This document shows positions 24,932-34,838 of a DNA stretch of 51,120 nucleotides, one piece after another. The notes beneath the pieces are model-generated. The model had not been told where the DNA came from. It saw nothing but the letters and a program-made list of their open reading frames with translations, and made no database searches. The stretch is from Enorma sp964624825. GTDB lineage: Bacteria > Actinomycetota > Coriobacteriia > Coriobacteriales > Coriobacteriaceae. Every line of letters begins with the position of its first letter. The first letter of the stretch is position 1. The stretch covers positions 1 through 51,120 of the forward strand of contig CAZUYD010000015.1 of the NCBI GenBank assembly GCA_964624825.1, read 5' to 3'. The translations under genes and the position numbers were made by a program.

Positions 24932-26440
24932 TCAAGGCGCCGGGGCGACAGACGCGTACGTCGGGCGCCCCTCCCAGGGGAGCTCCTCCATGTCCACAAG
25001 CTCGACCGCCTGCCTGATCGCGCCCGCGGGAAGCCCGCAGCCGTTGCGCGTCGCCTCGCCCAGCTGGTTGTCGAAGGGGTCGCGGCGCATCCCTGGGCTC
25101 GGCGGATCGAACGGGGCGAAAAACGCTCGGTTGCACACGGTGCGCCAGGGGTCGAGGTTGCCAAAGTAGAAGCGTCGCAGCTCCTCATCGCCCGCACGGC
25201 GAGCATCCGAGCCAAACGAGCAGTCAGCCCAAAGCCAACCGGTATCTGGCGTGTGGAACATCGCCCAGTCGTGCGCCCCGATATCGGATGGCGAGGCGTA
25301 AAGCCCGCTTTGCCAGCGCGCCGGCACTCCCAGGCACCGGCACAGCGCAATGAACGTGAGCGCCATGACGCCGCAATCGCCAAAACCAGAGCTCAGCGCA
25401 TAATCGGGAATAGCATTGAGATGGATGTAGGGCGGCTGATACCGGTACGAGACACGCTCGGTTACGAAGAGGTAGGCCGCGCGCGCGAGCTCGAGCGGGT
25501 CCGAGCTTCGTGCGCGGCGCGCGATGTCGCGCGCCGTAGATCGCACGAGCGGCGTAAACGCAAGGTGCGGCTCCTCGGGCGCGCGGTCTGCCGCGGTGGG
25601 TGCCGGGGCACGCAGGGGCGCGGCGGCGTGCGCCCGGTAAGCCTTCGCGATGCCCTGCTCGCTCCATAGGTCGGTATAGGGGGCGTCGATGCGATAGCGG
25701 TACGTAATGAACCGCTCGAGCGCACCGGATCCCGCCCACGAACACGTACGCGCAGGGGCGCTCGCCGGCGCGAGGATTCCCCCCGGCGAGCAGTCGAGCA
25801 CCTCGATTTGGGACTGCTGCGGCGCGTCCGCGGAAACGGGCAGCCAGATGCGCACATCGTCTGCGGGGTCTGCCTGCGCGACCGCGAGCGAGGCGCGCAC
25901 CGTGATGCGGCGCGCGGCGCCGCCGGCGCGCATCATCTCGGAGCGAACCTCCCGCCGCTTGACGCGAGCATCGGGGGCGGGCGCGATGCCGGGCAGCGCG
26001 TCGGGGTACAGCCGCAGCACGGCAAGGTACGAGCTGAGCGCATGAAGCGTGCCGTCGATGAGGCGCACGTCGATGAGGCCGCGATCGATAAGCGCGCGCA
26101 CGTCGCCATCGGTCACCTGCGGCGCCTCAAGCTGAAGCTCCGCGAGCACCTCATCGAGCGGTACGCAATAGCTTGCCGGCAACAGGGCGAGGCGGTGCCA
26201 CTCCACGCGCAGGCGCGCCGCGAGCTCGGGCGACGGGTCTGCAGCGAGGGCGCGGACGAGCGCGTCGATGGCACCGGAAAGATCGCCCGCATCGCGGGCG
26301 CGCGCAACGTCCGAGGGAAGCGGCACGTTCAAAAACGCCGCGTCCGCGCTCTGCGCCCCGCACGCTTCAAGCGCATCCATCGGTGCCGTCGTTGCGCGGC
26401 GCTCGCTGAGCATCCCCGTCGATGCGACCCGTTCCTTCAT
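24932..26440 (-). CDS. Transglutaminase-like domain protein
   Basis: A 502-aa protein without signal peptide. The C-terminal half carries the papain-like transglutaminase core: GFGDCGVMALTFIALCRCLGVPARW (Cys near 361), GAHDWAMFH (His) and WLWADCSFGSD (Asp). The N-terminal half is helical and Ala-rich (residues about 35-160), followed by a beta-type region. Homologues are often peptidases or peptide-processing enzymes. Lying between a dipeptide epimerase and a peptide importer, it may cleave imported or murein-derived peptides (inference). Confidence 0.8.
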   Translation of the reverse strand: MKERVASTGMLSERRATTAPMDALEACGAQSADAAFLNVPLPSDVARARDAGDLSGAIDALVRALAADPSPELAARLRVEWHRLALLPASYCVPLDEVLAELQLEAPQVTDGDVRALIDRGLIDVRLIDGTLHALSSYLAVLRLYPDALPGIAPAPDARVKRREVRSEMMRAGGAARRITVRASLAVAQADPADDVRIWLPVSADAPQQSQIEVLDCSPGGILAPASAPARTCSWAGSGALERFITYRYRIDAPYTDLWSEQGIAKAYRAHAAAPLRAPAPTAADRAPEEPHLAFTPLVRSTARDIARRARSSDPLELARAAYLFVTERVSYRYQPPYIHLNAIPDYALSSGFGDCGVMALTFIALCRCLGVPARWQSGLYASPSDIGAHDWAMFHTPDTGWLWADCSFGSDARRAGDEELRRFYFGNLDPWRTVCNRAFFAPFDPPSPGMRRDPFDNQLGEATRNGCGLPAGAIRQAVELVDMEELPWEGRPTYASVAPAP

Positions 26441-26498
26441 GCGACCCCTCGTCTCATCCCCTGGCGCGCATCCATATGCCTCTGCATGCGTGCAGCGG

Positions 26499-27658
26499 CT
26501 ATGCGGCGGAACCTTCGTGCGGCATGGCCGTGGCGGGCGACGCGTTCGTCTCCCCCGACCCGCGACCGTAGGGCGTACGAGCCATGCCCGTCTGCAACCC
26601 CTCGGCCAGCTGCCGCGCCTTCTCCATCTTATCGATCCCGTCGTAGCGATGACATGCCACCTCGTGGTGGATGTCCCCGCCGATTGTGCGCAGCTCCGGG
26701 AAGGTCACCTCGCACGCGCCGACCTTCGCATAGCAGCGCGAAGCGAAACGGCACCCCGGGGCAGGGTCGATGGGACTCGGCACATCTCCCTCCAAAATGA
26801 TGCGCTTGCGGCGCACCGCAGGGTTCACCGAAGGTATCGCCGAGAGCAGTGCCTGGGTATAGGGGCAAAGCGGATAGCGGTAGAGTTCGTTGCCCTCGGC
26901 GACCTCCATGAGCTTGCCCAGATACATCACGCCCACGCGGTCGGAAACATGCTTCACCACGTTCAAGCCATGCGCGACGAAGAGGTACGCGAACCCGAGG
27001 CGCTCTTTAAGGCTCTGCAGGAGGTTCAGCACCTGCGCCTGCACCGACACGTCGAGCGCCGAGACGGCCTCGTCACAGATGACGAGCTTGGGATTCGGCG
27101 CGAGCGCGCGGGCGATGCCGATGCGCTGGCGCTGTCCTCCCGAGAACTCATGCGGATAGCGCGTCGCCATGGATGGCGAGAGCCCCACGAGCTCGAGCAG
27201 CTCGGCCACGCGATCGGGAATCTTGTCGGCCGGAAGGAGGTTATGCGCCACGATGGGCTCGGCGATGATCTCCGCGACGTTCATGCGCGGGTCGAGCGAG
27301 GCATACGGATCTTGGAATATGAGCTGGATATCACGGCTGAACGCCCGGCGCTCGCGCGGACTGAGCGCCGTGATATCGTGACCGTCGAAGATGATCGTGC
27401 CGCTCGTGGGGGCGATGAGCCCGGCTATCATGCGCCCTATCGTCGTCTTGCCGCAGCCGGACTCGCCCACCAGTCCGAACACCTCGCCGCGACGGATGGT
27501 GAACGAGACATCATCGACGGCGCTCACATACGAGAGCGGCTTGCCAAACAGGCTCGATTTGTTCACGAACGATTTGGTAAGGTGCTCGACGCGCAACAAC
27601 ACGTCATCGTCACGGCTCGCGGGGGTCGCCGCAGCGGCGCGCTCTTTGGTTTGATCCA

Positions 27659-27659
<1 letters not shown>
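26499..27659 (-). CDS. Oligo/dipeptide ABC transporter ATP-binding protein (DppF/OppF type)
   Basis: Cytoplasmic ATPase subunit, 386 aa. Walker A GESGCGKTT near 69-77, Q-loop IFQDPYASLDPRM, signature FSGGQRQRIGIARAL and Walker B LVICDEAVSALD are present. The switch motif reads VAHGLNVV where most family members have SHDL, so the usual Asp after His is Gly. The C-terminal oligopeptide-transporter domain with CRFASRCYAKVGAC is present. The start overlaps the stop of the dppD-like gene by one base (TGATG). Residues after about 335 form a strain-type tail. Confidence 0.92.
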
Positions 27660-28636
<977 letters not shown>

Positions 28637-28642
28637 GATGCA

Positions 28643-29554
28643 TCACCGCTTCCGAGATTTGGGATCGAAGGCGTCGCGAATGGCGTCGCCAAGCAGGTTG
28701 AACGCGAGCACCGTCACCGTGATGGCAAGACCCGGGAAGATGAGCGAATAGGGCGCGGTGAAGATGTAGTTGCGCCCGCGACCGAGCATATCGCCCCATT
28801 CCGCCGCCGGCGGCTGCACGCCCAAACCGAGGAAGCCCAAGGCGGCCGTGTCGAGAATCGCCGACGATATGCCCAGCGTGGCGCGCACGATGATCGAGGG
28901 CATGACGTTGGGCAGCACATGCTTGAAGATGATGACCGCGTCTGAGTCGCCCGCGATGCGCGCCGCCGCGATGTACTCGCGCTTCTTGACCGAAAGCACC
29001 TGGCCGCGCACGATGCGCGCGTACTGCGGCACCGCGACGATGCTGATGGCGATGACCGCCTTTTCGATACCGGTGCCGAGCGCGGACATGAGCGTGATCG
29101 CCAGCAGGGTGGAGGGAATCGAGAGCATCATGTCCATGATACGCATGATGATCGTATCGACCAAGCCGCCCTTGAATCCGGCGACGGCGCCGAGCAGAAC
29201 GCCGACGGTAAGCGAGATGATAACCACCACTGCCGCCACGGAGAGCGAGAGCTGCGTTCCGACGAGGATGCGGCTTAGGATGTCGCGCCCCTGCTGATCG
29301 GTGCCGAACCAATGCTCAGCGCTCGGCGGTTGAAATGATTGCGACAGATCCTGCTCGTATGGATCATAGGGAAGAAGGCCGGGGAAAATCGCCGTGGCGA
29401 TGGCCATGACGATGAGCGCGACGATGAAAACCAAGCTTGCGAGCGCGAGCTTGTCCTCTTTCAGCGTGTCCCACACCTGGTTAGCCATGACCCGGAGCTT
29501 GCCGGGTGCGCGCCCGGAGCGGGCGACCTTAGCTGCCTGCACCATGCGTCTCAC
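28643..29554 (-). CDS. Oligo/dipeptide ABC transporter permease (DppC/OppC type)
   Basis: Inner-membrane subunit, 303 aa. It has an N-terminal helix at about 39-60, the OppC extracytoplasmic segment with HWFGTDQQGRDILSRI, and five further helices. The coupling EAA motif EYIAAARIAGDSDAVIIFKHVLPN contacts the ATPases. The GTG at 29554 overlaps the preceding stop (GTGA); ATG at 29545, with GGAAGAGG about 10 nt upstream, is an equally plausible start. Confidence 0.93.
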   Translation of the reverse strand: MRRMVQAAKVARSGRAPGKLRVMANQVWDTLKEDKLALASLVFIVALIVMAIATAIFPGLLPYDPYEQDLSQSFQPPSAEHWFGTDQQGRDILSRILVGTQLSLSVAAVVVIISLTVGVLLGAVAGFKGGLVDTIIMRIMDMMLSIPSTLLAITLMSALGTGIEKAVIAISIVAVPQYARIVRGQVLSVKKREYIAAARIAGDSDAVIIFKHVLPNVMPSIIVRATLGISSAILDTAALGFLGLGVQPPAAEWGDMLGRGRNYIFTAPYSLIFPGLAITVTVLAFNLLGDAIRDAFDPKSRKR

Positions 29555-30567
29555 CCCTCTTCCTTCTCGTAGGTGATGCGGGGATCAAGCTTCGCGTAGA
29601 CGACGTCGACTATGATGTTCATAAGCACGTAGATGGTGCCGATGAGCAGCACGACGCCCTGCACGACGGGATAGTCGCTCTGCTGGATGGCGTCCACGGC
29701 CAGCTTGCCAATGCCCGGCCAGGCAAAAATCGTCTCGGTGAGCATGGCGCCTCCCAAAAGGCTCCCCAGCTCTAGGCCGATCACCGTCGTGACCGGCAGC
29801 ATCGCATTGCGCAGCGCATGGTGAATCTGCACGCGCCGACGGCGCACGCCTTTGGCACGGGCGGTGCGCACGTAATCCTCGTCGAGCGTGTCGAGCATGC
29901 TCGAGCGCGTCATGCGACAGATGATGGCAAGCGAGTACATCGCCAACGTAACCGCCGGCAAGATGATGTGGGCGAGCGCGTTGCCGAACGCCTCGAAGTC
30001 ACCGGAAGCCAGCGTGTCGAACAGATAGAAGCCCGTGCCCCCCACCGGTTGGAGCATGGGATCGATGCGTCCCGTGGAAGGCAAGATGTGCAACGTGCCC
30101 GCAAAGAAGATGATGAGCAAGATGCCCAGCCAGAACACAGGCATGGAAACGCCCACGAGCGAGATGAGCGTGCTCGCGTAATCCCAGAACGACTTCTTGC
30201 GCACAGCCGCGACCACGCCGAGAGCGATGCCGAAGGTCGAGGAGATGAGAATCGAGCAGAGGGCAAGCTCGATGGTCGCCGGGAAACGAGACGCGATCTG
30301 CTCGGCCACCGAGGTGTAGTCGAAGTAGGAGTTTCCCAGGTCGCCTTGAAGAAGATCTCCCAGATAATCGATGTACTGCTTCCAGATTGGCTGATCAAGA
30401 CCATAGGAAGCGCGCCATGCTGCCATCGATTCAGCCGTCGCGTGCTGACCGAGCACCGCCGCCGCCGGATCGGACGAGAACACCCGCATGATAATGAACA
30501 CGAACGTAGCAATGCCAAACAGCACGAAGACGGCCATCAGCAGGCGTTTGAGAATATATTTCAGCAC
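29551..30567 (-). CDS. Oligo/dipeptide ABC transporter permease (DppB/OppB type)
   Basis: Inner-membrane subunit, 338 aa. It begins MLKYILKRLLMAVFVLFGIATFVFIIMRV, the usual OppB first helix. The LGLDQPIW-like segment (SYGLDQPIWKQYIDYL) and the EAA motif DYVRTARAKGVRRRRVQIHHALRNAMLPV are present. It is the first gene of the permease-ATPase operon. A roughly 420-nt gap with hairpins separates it from the upstream binding-protein gene. Confidence 0.94.
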   Translation of the reverse strand: MLKYILKRLLMAVFVLFGIATFVFIIMRVFSSDPAAAVLGQHATAESMAAWRASYGLDQPIWKQYIDYLGDLLQGDLGNSYFDYTSVAEQIASRFPATIELALCSILISSTFGIALGVVAAVRKKSFWDYASTLISLVGVSMPVFWLGILLIIFFAGTLHILPSTGRIDPMLQPVGGTGFYLFDTLASGDFEAFGNALAHIILPAVTLAMYSLAIICRMTRSSMLDTLDEDYVRTARAKGVRRRRVQIHHALRNAMLPVTTVIGLELGSLLGGAMLTETIFAWPGIGKLAVDAIQQSDYPVVQGVVLLIGTIYVLMNIIVDVVYAKLDPRITYEKEEG

Positions 30568-30728
30568 CGCATCTCCTCTTACGATCGTTCTTGCCGCTTC
30601 CTGCGCAGCGGTCGCGCTTCTTTACCCACGAGCGTGAAGATGAGCCGCCGGTTACCGTAGCCAGATGACACGCAACGTCACCGCCTGTGTCCGACATTTC
30701 AACTCGGGCGGCATCTCAATCGTCCGCT

Positions 30729-30911
30729 GAGAGGTGAATAGGGCTCTTTTTTTCGCCTGAACGCCATAGTGGGCAACCGACGCAGAGTCGGGAGCCGGTT
30801 TGCGCCGTCCTATTCACTTCTCATGATTTCTATCAAAGTCTCAGGCCGTGCCTTCGACGTTGCATAGAAGCTCTGTTACCAGAGCGGCCGCGACATGAAC
30901 GCCGCGGCCGC
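30729..30911 (-). terminator. Hairpins between binding-protein gene and permease operon
   Basis: Two structures lie in this 419-nt spacer. GCGGCCGCG (30884-30892) and CGCGGCCGC (30903-30911) form a perfect 9-bp stem with a 10-nt loop, 76 nt beyond the binding-protein stop. Further on, GAGAGGTGAATAGG (30729-30742) faces CCTATTCACTTCTC (30809-30822), 13 of 14 paired, across 66 nt. They could stop or attenuate read-through so that more binding protein than permease is made. The 30568-30986 spacer has no gene. Confidence 0.5.
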
Positions 30912-30986
30912 TGCACGCACCCTATCTGGGCGGATCATCAGGCAGCGAAGGAGTCAGGCATCATCTGCTCGCAGCAGCATGCCATG

Positions 30987-32639
30987 CTATTCCTTCGACA
31001 CGGTGCACAGGTAGAACGTTCCCACCATCGGGCGCACCAGCCCGCTCACGCTCGGGTCGTAGCCGTCGAGCGTCTGCGCGTGCGAGAGCACGACGACGGG
31101 CACCTGGTCGGCGATGATCTCCTCGCACTGCTTGTAGATGGCGTCGCGGTCGTCGCCGTCGGCCGTCGCGGCGCCCTCGCGGATGAGCGCCGTGTACTCG
31201 TCGTTGTCATAGCGTGGAATATTGATCTGCGTATCGGTGTCCGAAAGGATGTTCATGAAGTTGTCCGGGTCGCCGTTGTCGCCGATCCAGCCCGCTGAGA
31301 CCATGTCCCAGTCCTCGATGTCACGCCGCTCCAGGAAGGTCGTCCAGTCGTAGGCGTTGATGGTCAGGGTGACCCCCGCGTCGGCGAGGTAGCCCTGGAC
31401 GCTCTCGGCCAGCTCCTGGCCGCCGGCGGGGTTGAAGGTACGTGACACCGTATAGGTCAGCATGGTGAGCTCGGTGATGCCCAGCTCCGCGAACGCCTCC
31501 CGCGCGGCGTCCGGGTCGTAGGAGAGCTGCTCGACGTCCTCGTCGTACGGGGCCATCCAGGTGGGCATGAAGGAGTTCGCCACGGTCGCGTAGTCGCCGT
31601 AGAGCGCCTGCACGAGCGCCTCGACGTCGATGGCCTGGCGGACGGCGCGGCGCGCCTCGACGTCGGCCATGGCGCCCTGGTCGGTGCGGAGCGCGAGGTA
31701 GTTGATGTTCATGCCCTCGGTGGTGAGGACCGACTTGCCCGAGGACTCGACCTGGCCGGCGGTGGACATGTCGACGCCCTCGATGACGTCGCACTCCCCG
31801 TTGCCCAGCGCGGTCACGCGGCTCGCGGTCTCGGCGATGAAGCGGAACACGAGGGTGCTCGTCCGGGGCGCGTAGTCCTCGTTCCAGTAGTCGGCGTTCG
31901 CGTCGAGCACGATGCTCTGGTCGCGGTCCCACGAGCGGAAGACGTACGGGCCGGTCCCCACGGGGTTCTCGGAGAGGTCGTTGTCGTACTCGTCGAGCGC
32001 CGCGGGCGACACGATCGGGGAGCTCAGCTGCATCGCCAGGTTCTTGATGAACGGCGTGGAGACCGCGCGCAGCGTGAACACCACGGTGTAGTCGTCCGGG
32101 CACTCGACGCTCTCGACGCCCGTGCCCGCGTCCTCGGAGCCGAAGTTGAACGACGCGTAGGGCATGCTCTCCGTGCGGTCCGGCTCGAGCTGGCGGGCGA
32201 TGGAGCGCTGGACGGCCTCGGCGTTGAAGTCCGTGCCGTCGTGGAACGTGATGCCCTCGCGCAGGTAGAACGTGTAGGTGAGGCCGTCGTCCGAGATGTC
32301 GTAGTCCTCGGCGAGCCAGGGCTCGACGTCGGAGGAGTCGGTGTCGAACTTGACGAGCGTCTCGTAGATCTGGTTGGTGACGTTGGCGGAAAGACCGTCT
32401 GATATAAGCGCCGGGTCAAGCGACATCGGTTCAGATGACTGCCCATAGGTCAGCGTGGAAGACGAGCCGCTCGCGCTTCCCGACGAGCCCGCCTCGCTCG
32501 CGCGCTGGCTCGAGCAGCCCGCGAGGCCCCAGGCGGCCGAGGACGCCGCGGCGACGGCGCCCATCGCCTTGACGAACGCGCGGCGCGACACCTCGCGCGC
32601 GGGCATGGTTTCGGCTTCCGGTCGATTCATGACACTCAT
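30987..32639 (-). CDS. Family 5 peptide-binding lipoprotein, copy 1
   Basis: Extracellular solute-binding protein of the Dpp/Opp type, 550 aa. The N-terminus has a twin-arginine-like SRRAFVK, a hydrophobic stretch and the lipobox LAGC, so it is probably an exported lipoprotein. The SBP_bac_5 domain opens with SLDPALISDGLSANVTNQIYETLVKFD. It lies upstream of the permease operon on the same strand. Nucleotides 31015-32602 read the same as 32954-34541 in copy 2; only the first ~14 codons and the last ~9 codons differ. AGG lies upstream of the start at 32639. Confidence 0.93.
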   Translation of the reverse strand: MSVMNRPEAETMPAREVSRRAFVKAMGAVAAASSAAWGLAGCSSQRASEAGSSGSASGSSSTLTYGQSSEPMSLDPALISDGLSANVTNQIYETLVKFDTDSSDVEPWLAEDYDISDDGLTYTFYLREGITFHDGTDFNAEAVQRSIARQLEPDRTESMPYASFNFGSEDAGTGVESVECPDDYTVVFTLRAVSTPFIKNLAMQLSSPIVSPAALDEYDNDLSENPVGTGPYVFRSWDRDQSIVLDANADYWNEDYAPRTSTLVFRFIAETASRVTALGNGECDVIEGVDMSTAGQVESSGKSVLTTEGMNINYLALRTDQGAMADVEARRAVRQAIDVEALVQALYGDYATVANSFMPTWMAPYDEDVEQLSYDPDAAREAFAELGITELTMLTYTVSRTFNPAGGQELAESVQGYLADAGVTLTINAYDWTTFLERRDIEDWDMVSAGWIGDNGDPDNFMNILSDTDTQINIPRYDNDEYTALIREGAATADGDDRDAIYKQCEEIIADQVPVVVLSHAQTLDGYDPSVSGLVRPMVGTFYLCTVSKE

Positions 32640-32845
32640 AGCATACCTCCAAACGATAGACGTAGCGCTGACGCACTAACGTGCTGGCTCCTTATGATAA
32701 ATTGGGACGGGCGCGCTCCCATTCGGCGGCGCCGAAAGCTAACGATTCGAAACTCGATTGAAACTCGATTGAAACACTGCCGAACGCGCGCCACAAAGCC
32801 GTTGACGCCTCCACGTGCTGGCTCGCTCAAGCCGCTTAAGAAGTC

Positions 32846-32873
32846 GAAGGCCGGATGATCAAGTCCGGCCTTC
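32846..32873. terminator. Rho-independent terminator between the two binding-protein genes
   Basis: GAAGGCCGGA and TCCGGCCTTC form a perfect 10-bp stem with an 8-nt loop, 52 nt beyond the stop of copy 2. TTTACT follows on the plus strand; on the minus strand the sequence after the stem is GACTTCTT. The 32640-32925 spacer also holds a direct repeat of GAAACTCGATT (32749-32770) and the promoter of copy 1. Confidence 0.7.
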
Positions 32874-32925
32874 TTTACTAAAAGCGGCGCAAATGAAGCC
32901 TAGATGGCGGGTAGCTGGTCAAGCG

Positions 32926-34587
32926 TCACGCCTTGGAAACCGTGCAGAGATCGAACGTTCCCACCATCGGGCGCACCAGCCCGCTCACGCTCGGGTCGTA
33001 GCCGTCGAGCGTCTGCGCGTGCGAGAGCACGACGACGGGCACCTGGTCGGCGATGATCTCCTCGCACTGCTTGTAGATGGCGTCGCGGTCGTCGCCGTCG
33101 GCCGTCGCGGCGCCCTCGCGGATGAGCGCCGTGTACTCGTCGTTGTCATAGCGTGGAATATTGATCTGCGTATCGGTGTCCGAAAGGATGTTCATGAAGT
33201 TGTCCGGGTCGCCGTTGTCGCCGATCCAGCCCGCTGAGACCATGTCCCAGTCCTCGATGTCACGCCGCTCCAGGAAGGTCGTCCAGTCGTAGGCGTTGAT
33301 GGTCAGGGTGACCCCCGCGTCGGCGAGGTAGCCCTGGACGCTCTCGGCCAGCTCCTGGCCGCCGGCGGGGTTGAAGGTACGTGACACCGTATAGGTCAGC
33401 ATGGTGAGCTCGGTGATGCCCAGCTCCGCGAACGCCTCCCGCGCGGCGTCCGGGTCGTAGGAGAGCTGCTCGACGTCCTCGTCGTACGGGGCCATCCAGG
33501 TGGGCATGAAGGAGTTCGCCACGGTCGCGTAGTCGCCGTAGAGCGCCTGCACGAGCGCCTCGACGTCGATGGCCTGGCGGACGGCGCGGCGCGCCTCGAC
33601 GTCGGCCATGGCGCCCTGGTCGGTGCGGAGCGCGAGGTAGTTGATGTTCATGCCCTCGGTGGTGAGGACCGACTTGCCCGAGGACTCGACCTGGCCGGCG
33701 GTGGACATGTCGACGCCCTCGATGACGTCGCACTCCCCGTTGCCCAGCGCGGTCACGCGGCTCGCGGTCTCGGCGATGAAGCGGAACACGAGGGTGCTCG
33801 TCCGGGGCGCGTAGTCCTCGTTCCAGTAGTCGGCGTTCGCGTCGAGCACGATGCTCTGGTCGCGGTCCCACGAGCGGAAGACGTACGGGCCGGTCCCCAC
33901 GGGGTTCTCGGAGAGGTCGTTGTCGTACTCGTCGAGCGCCGCGGGCGACACGATCGGGGAGCTCAGCTGCATCGCCAGGTTCTTGATGAACGGCGTGGAG
34001 ACCGCGCGCAGCGTGAACACCACGGTGTAGTCGTCCGGGCACTCGACGCTCTCGACGCCCGTGCCCGCGTCCTCGGAGCCGAAGTTGAACGACGCGTAGG
34101 GCATGCTCTCCGTGCGGTCCGGCTCGAGCTGGCGGGCGATGGAGCGCTGGACGGCCTCGGCGTTGAAGTCCGTGCCGTCGTGGAACGTGATGCCCTCGCG
34201 CAGGTAGAACGTGTAGGTGAGGCCGTCGTCCGAGATGTCGTAGTCCTCGGCGAGCCAGGGCTCGACGTCGGAGGAGTCGGTGTCGAACTTGACGAGCGTC
34301 TCGTAGATCTGGTTGGTGACGTTGGCGGAAAGACCGTCTGATATAAGCGCCGGGTCAAGCGACATCGGTTCAGATGACTGCCCATAGGTCAGCGTGGAAG
34401 ACGAGCCGCTCGCGCTTCCCGACGAGCCCGCCTCGCTCGCGCGCTGGCTCGAGCAGCCCGCGAGGCCCCAGGCGGCCGAGGACGCCGCGGCGACGGCGCC
34501 CATCGCCTTGACGAACGCGCGGCGCGACACCTCGCGCGCGGCCTGTGGGGTCCGTGAATCTTGCTCGTTGTGCTTATTAAGCTCCAT
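32926..34587 (-). CDS. Family 5 peptide-binding lipoprotein, copy 2
   Basis: Twin of the downstream binding-protein gene, 553 aa from the start at 34587, which follows AGGAGG. The twin-arginine-like signal and lipobox LAGC are the same, and the mature protein appears identical except at the end (GTFDLCTVSKA here, GTFYLCTVSKE in copy 1). The N-terminal 16 residues (MELNKHNEQDSRTPQA) are unrelated to those of copy 1. Each copy has its own upstream region and a terminator separates them, so they may be expressed under different conditions. Confidence 0.93.
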   Translation of the reverse strand: MELNKHNEQDSRTPQAAREVSRRAFVKAMGAVAAASSAAWGLAGCSSQRASEAGSSGSASGSSSTLTYGQSSEPMSLDPALISDGLSANVTNQIYETLVKFDTDSSDVEPWLAEDYDISDDGLTYTFYLREGITFHDGTDFNAEAVQRSIARQLEPDRTESMPYASFNFGSEDAGTGVESVECPDDYTVVFTLRAVSTPFIKNLAMQLSSPIVSPAALDEYDNDLSENPVGTGPYVFRSWDRDQSIVLDANADYWNEDYAPRTSTLVFRFIAETASRVTALGNGECDVIEGVDMSTAGQVESSGKSVLTTEGMNINYLALRTDQGAMADVEARRAVRQAIDVEALVQALYGDYATVANSFMPTWMAPYDEDVEQLSYDPDAAREAFAELGITELTMLTYTVSRTFNPAGGQELAESVQGYLADAGVTLTINAYDWTTFLERRDIEDWDMVSAGWIGDNGDPDNFMNILSDTDTQINIPRYDNDEYTALIREGAATADGDDRDAIYKQCEEIIADQVPVVVLSHAQTLDGYDPSVSGLVRPMVGTFDLCTVSKA

Positions 34588-34767
34588 AGGGTACCTCCTC
34601 ATCGCATGCGTCGCTATAACGCAGCACATCATTGCTATGTGGTATCCACTCGACGGCTCCGTAATCTTTTTCAAACCGTTTTAACCTAATTGTAACTAAT
34701 GGAATCATGGGACACTCGCCTACCTCGGCGCTTAAAACGCGGCACGGACGCCTGGCTTATATAATTA

Positions 34768-34779
34768 GAACATATGTAC
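34768..34779. promoter_or_regulatory. LexA-like SOS box upstream of the Y-family polymerase
   Basis: GAACATATGTAC differs at one position from the palindrome GAACATATGTTC, the form of the SOS box in many actinobacteria and Firmicutes. It lies 60 nt upstream of the polymerase start, immediately before a possible -10 (TATAGT in TTTTTGCTATAGTCG), where LexA would block transcription. The remaining 34588-34767 should also hold the promoter of the divergent binding-protein gene; it is AT-rich but I could not define it. Confidence 0.65.
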
Positions 34780-34838
34780 GGTTTTTGCTATAGTCGTATA
34801 GGGGGACAAAACGACGCCGAAGCAACGCGGAGGTGCGC

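Noticed and set aside
31321..34385. Long Arg/Pro-rich antisense and alternative-frame ORFs repeated in both binding-protein genes
   Set aside because: They are out-of-frame shadows of high-GC coding sequence; their duplication simply reflects the twin genes.
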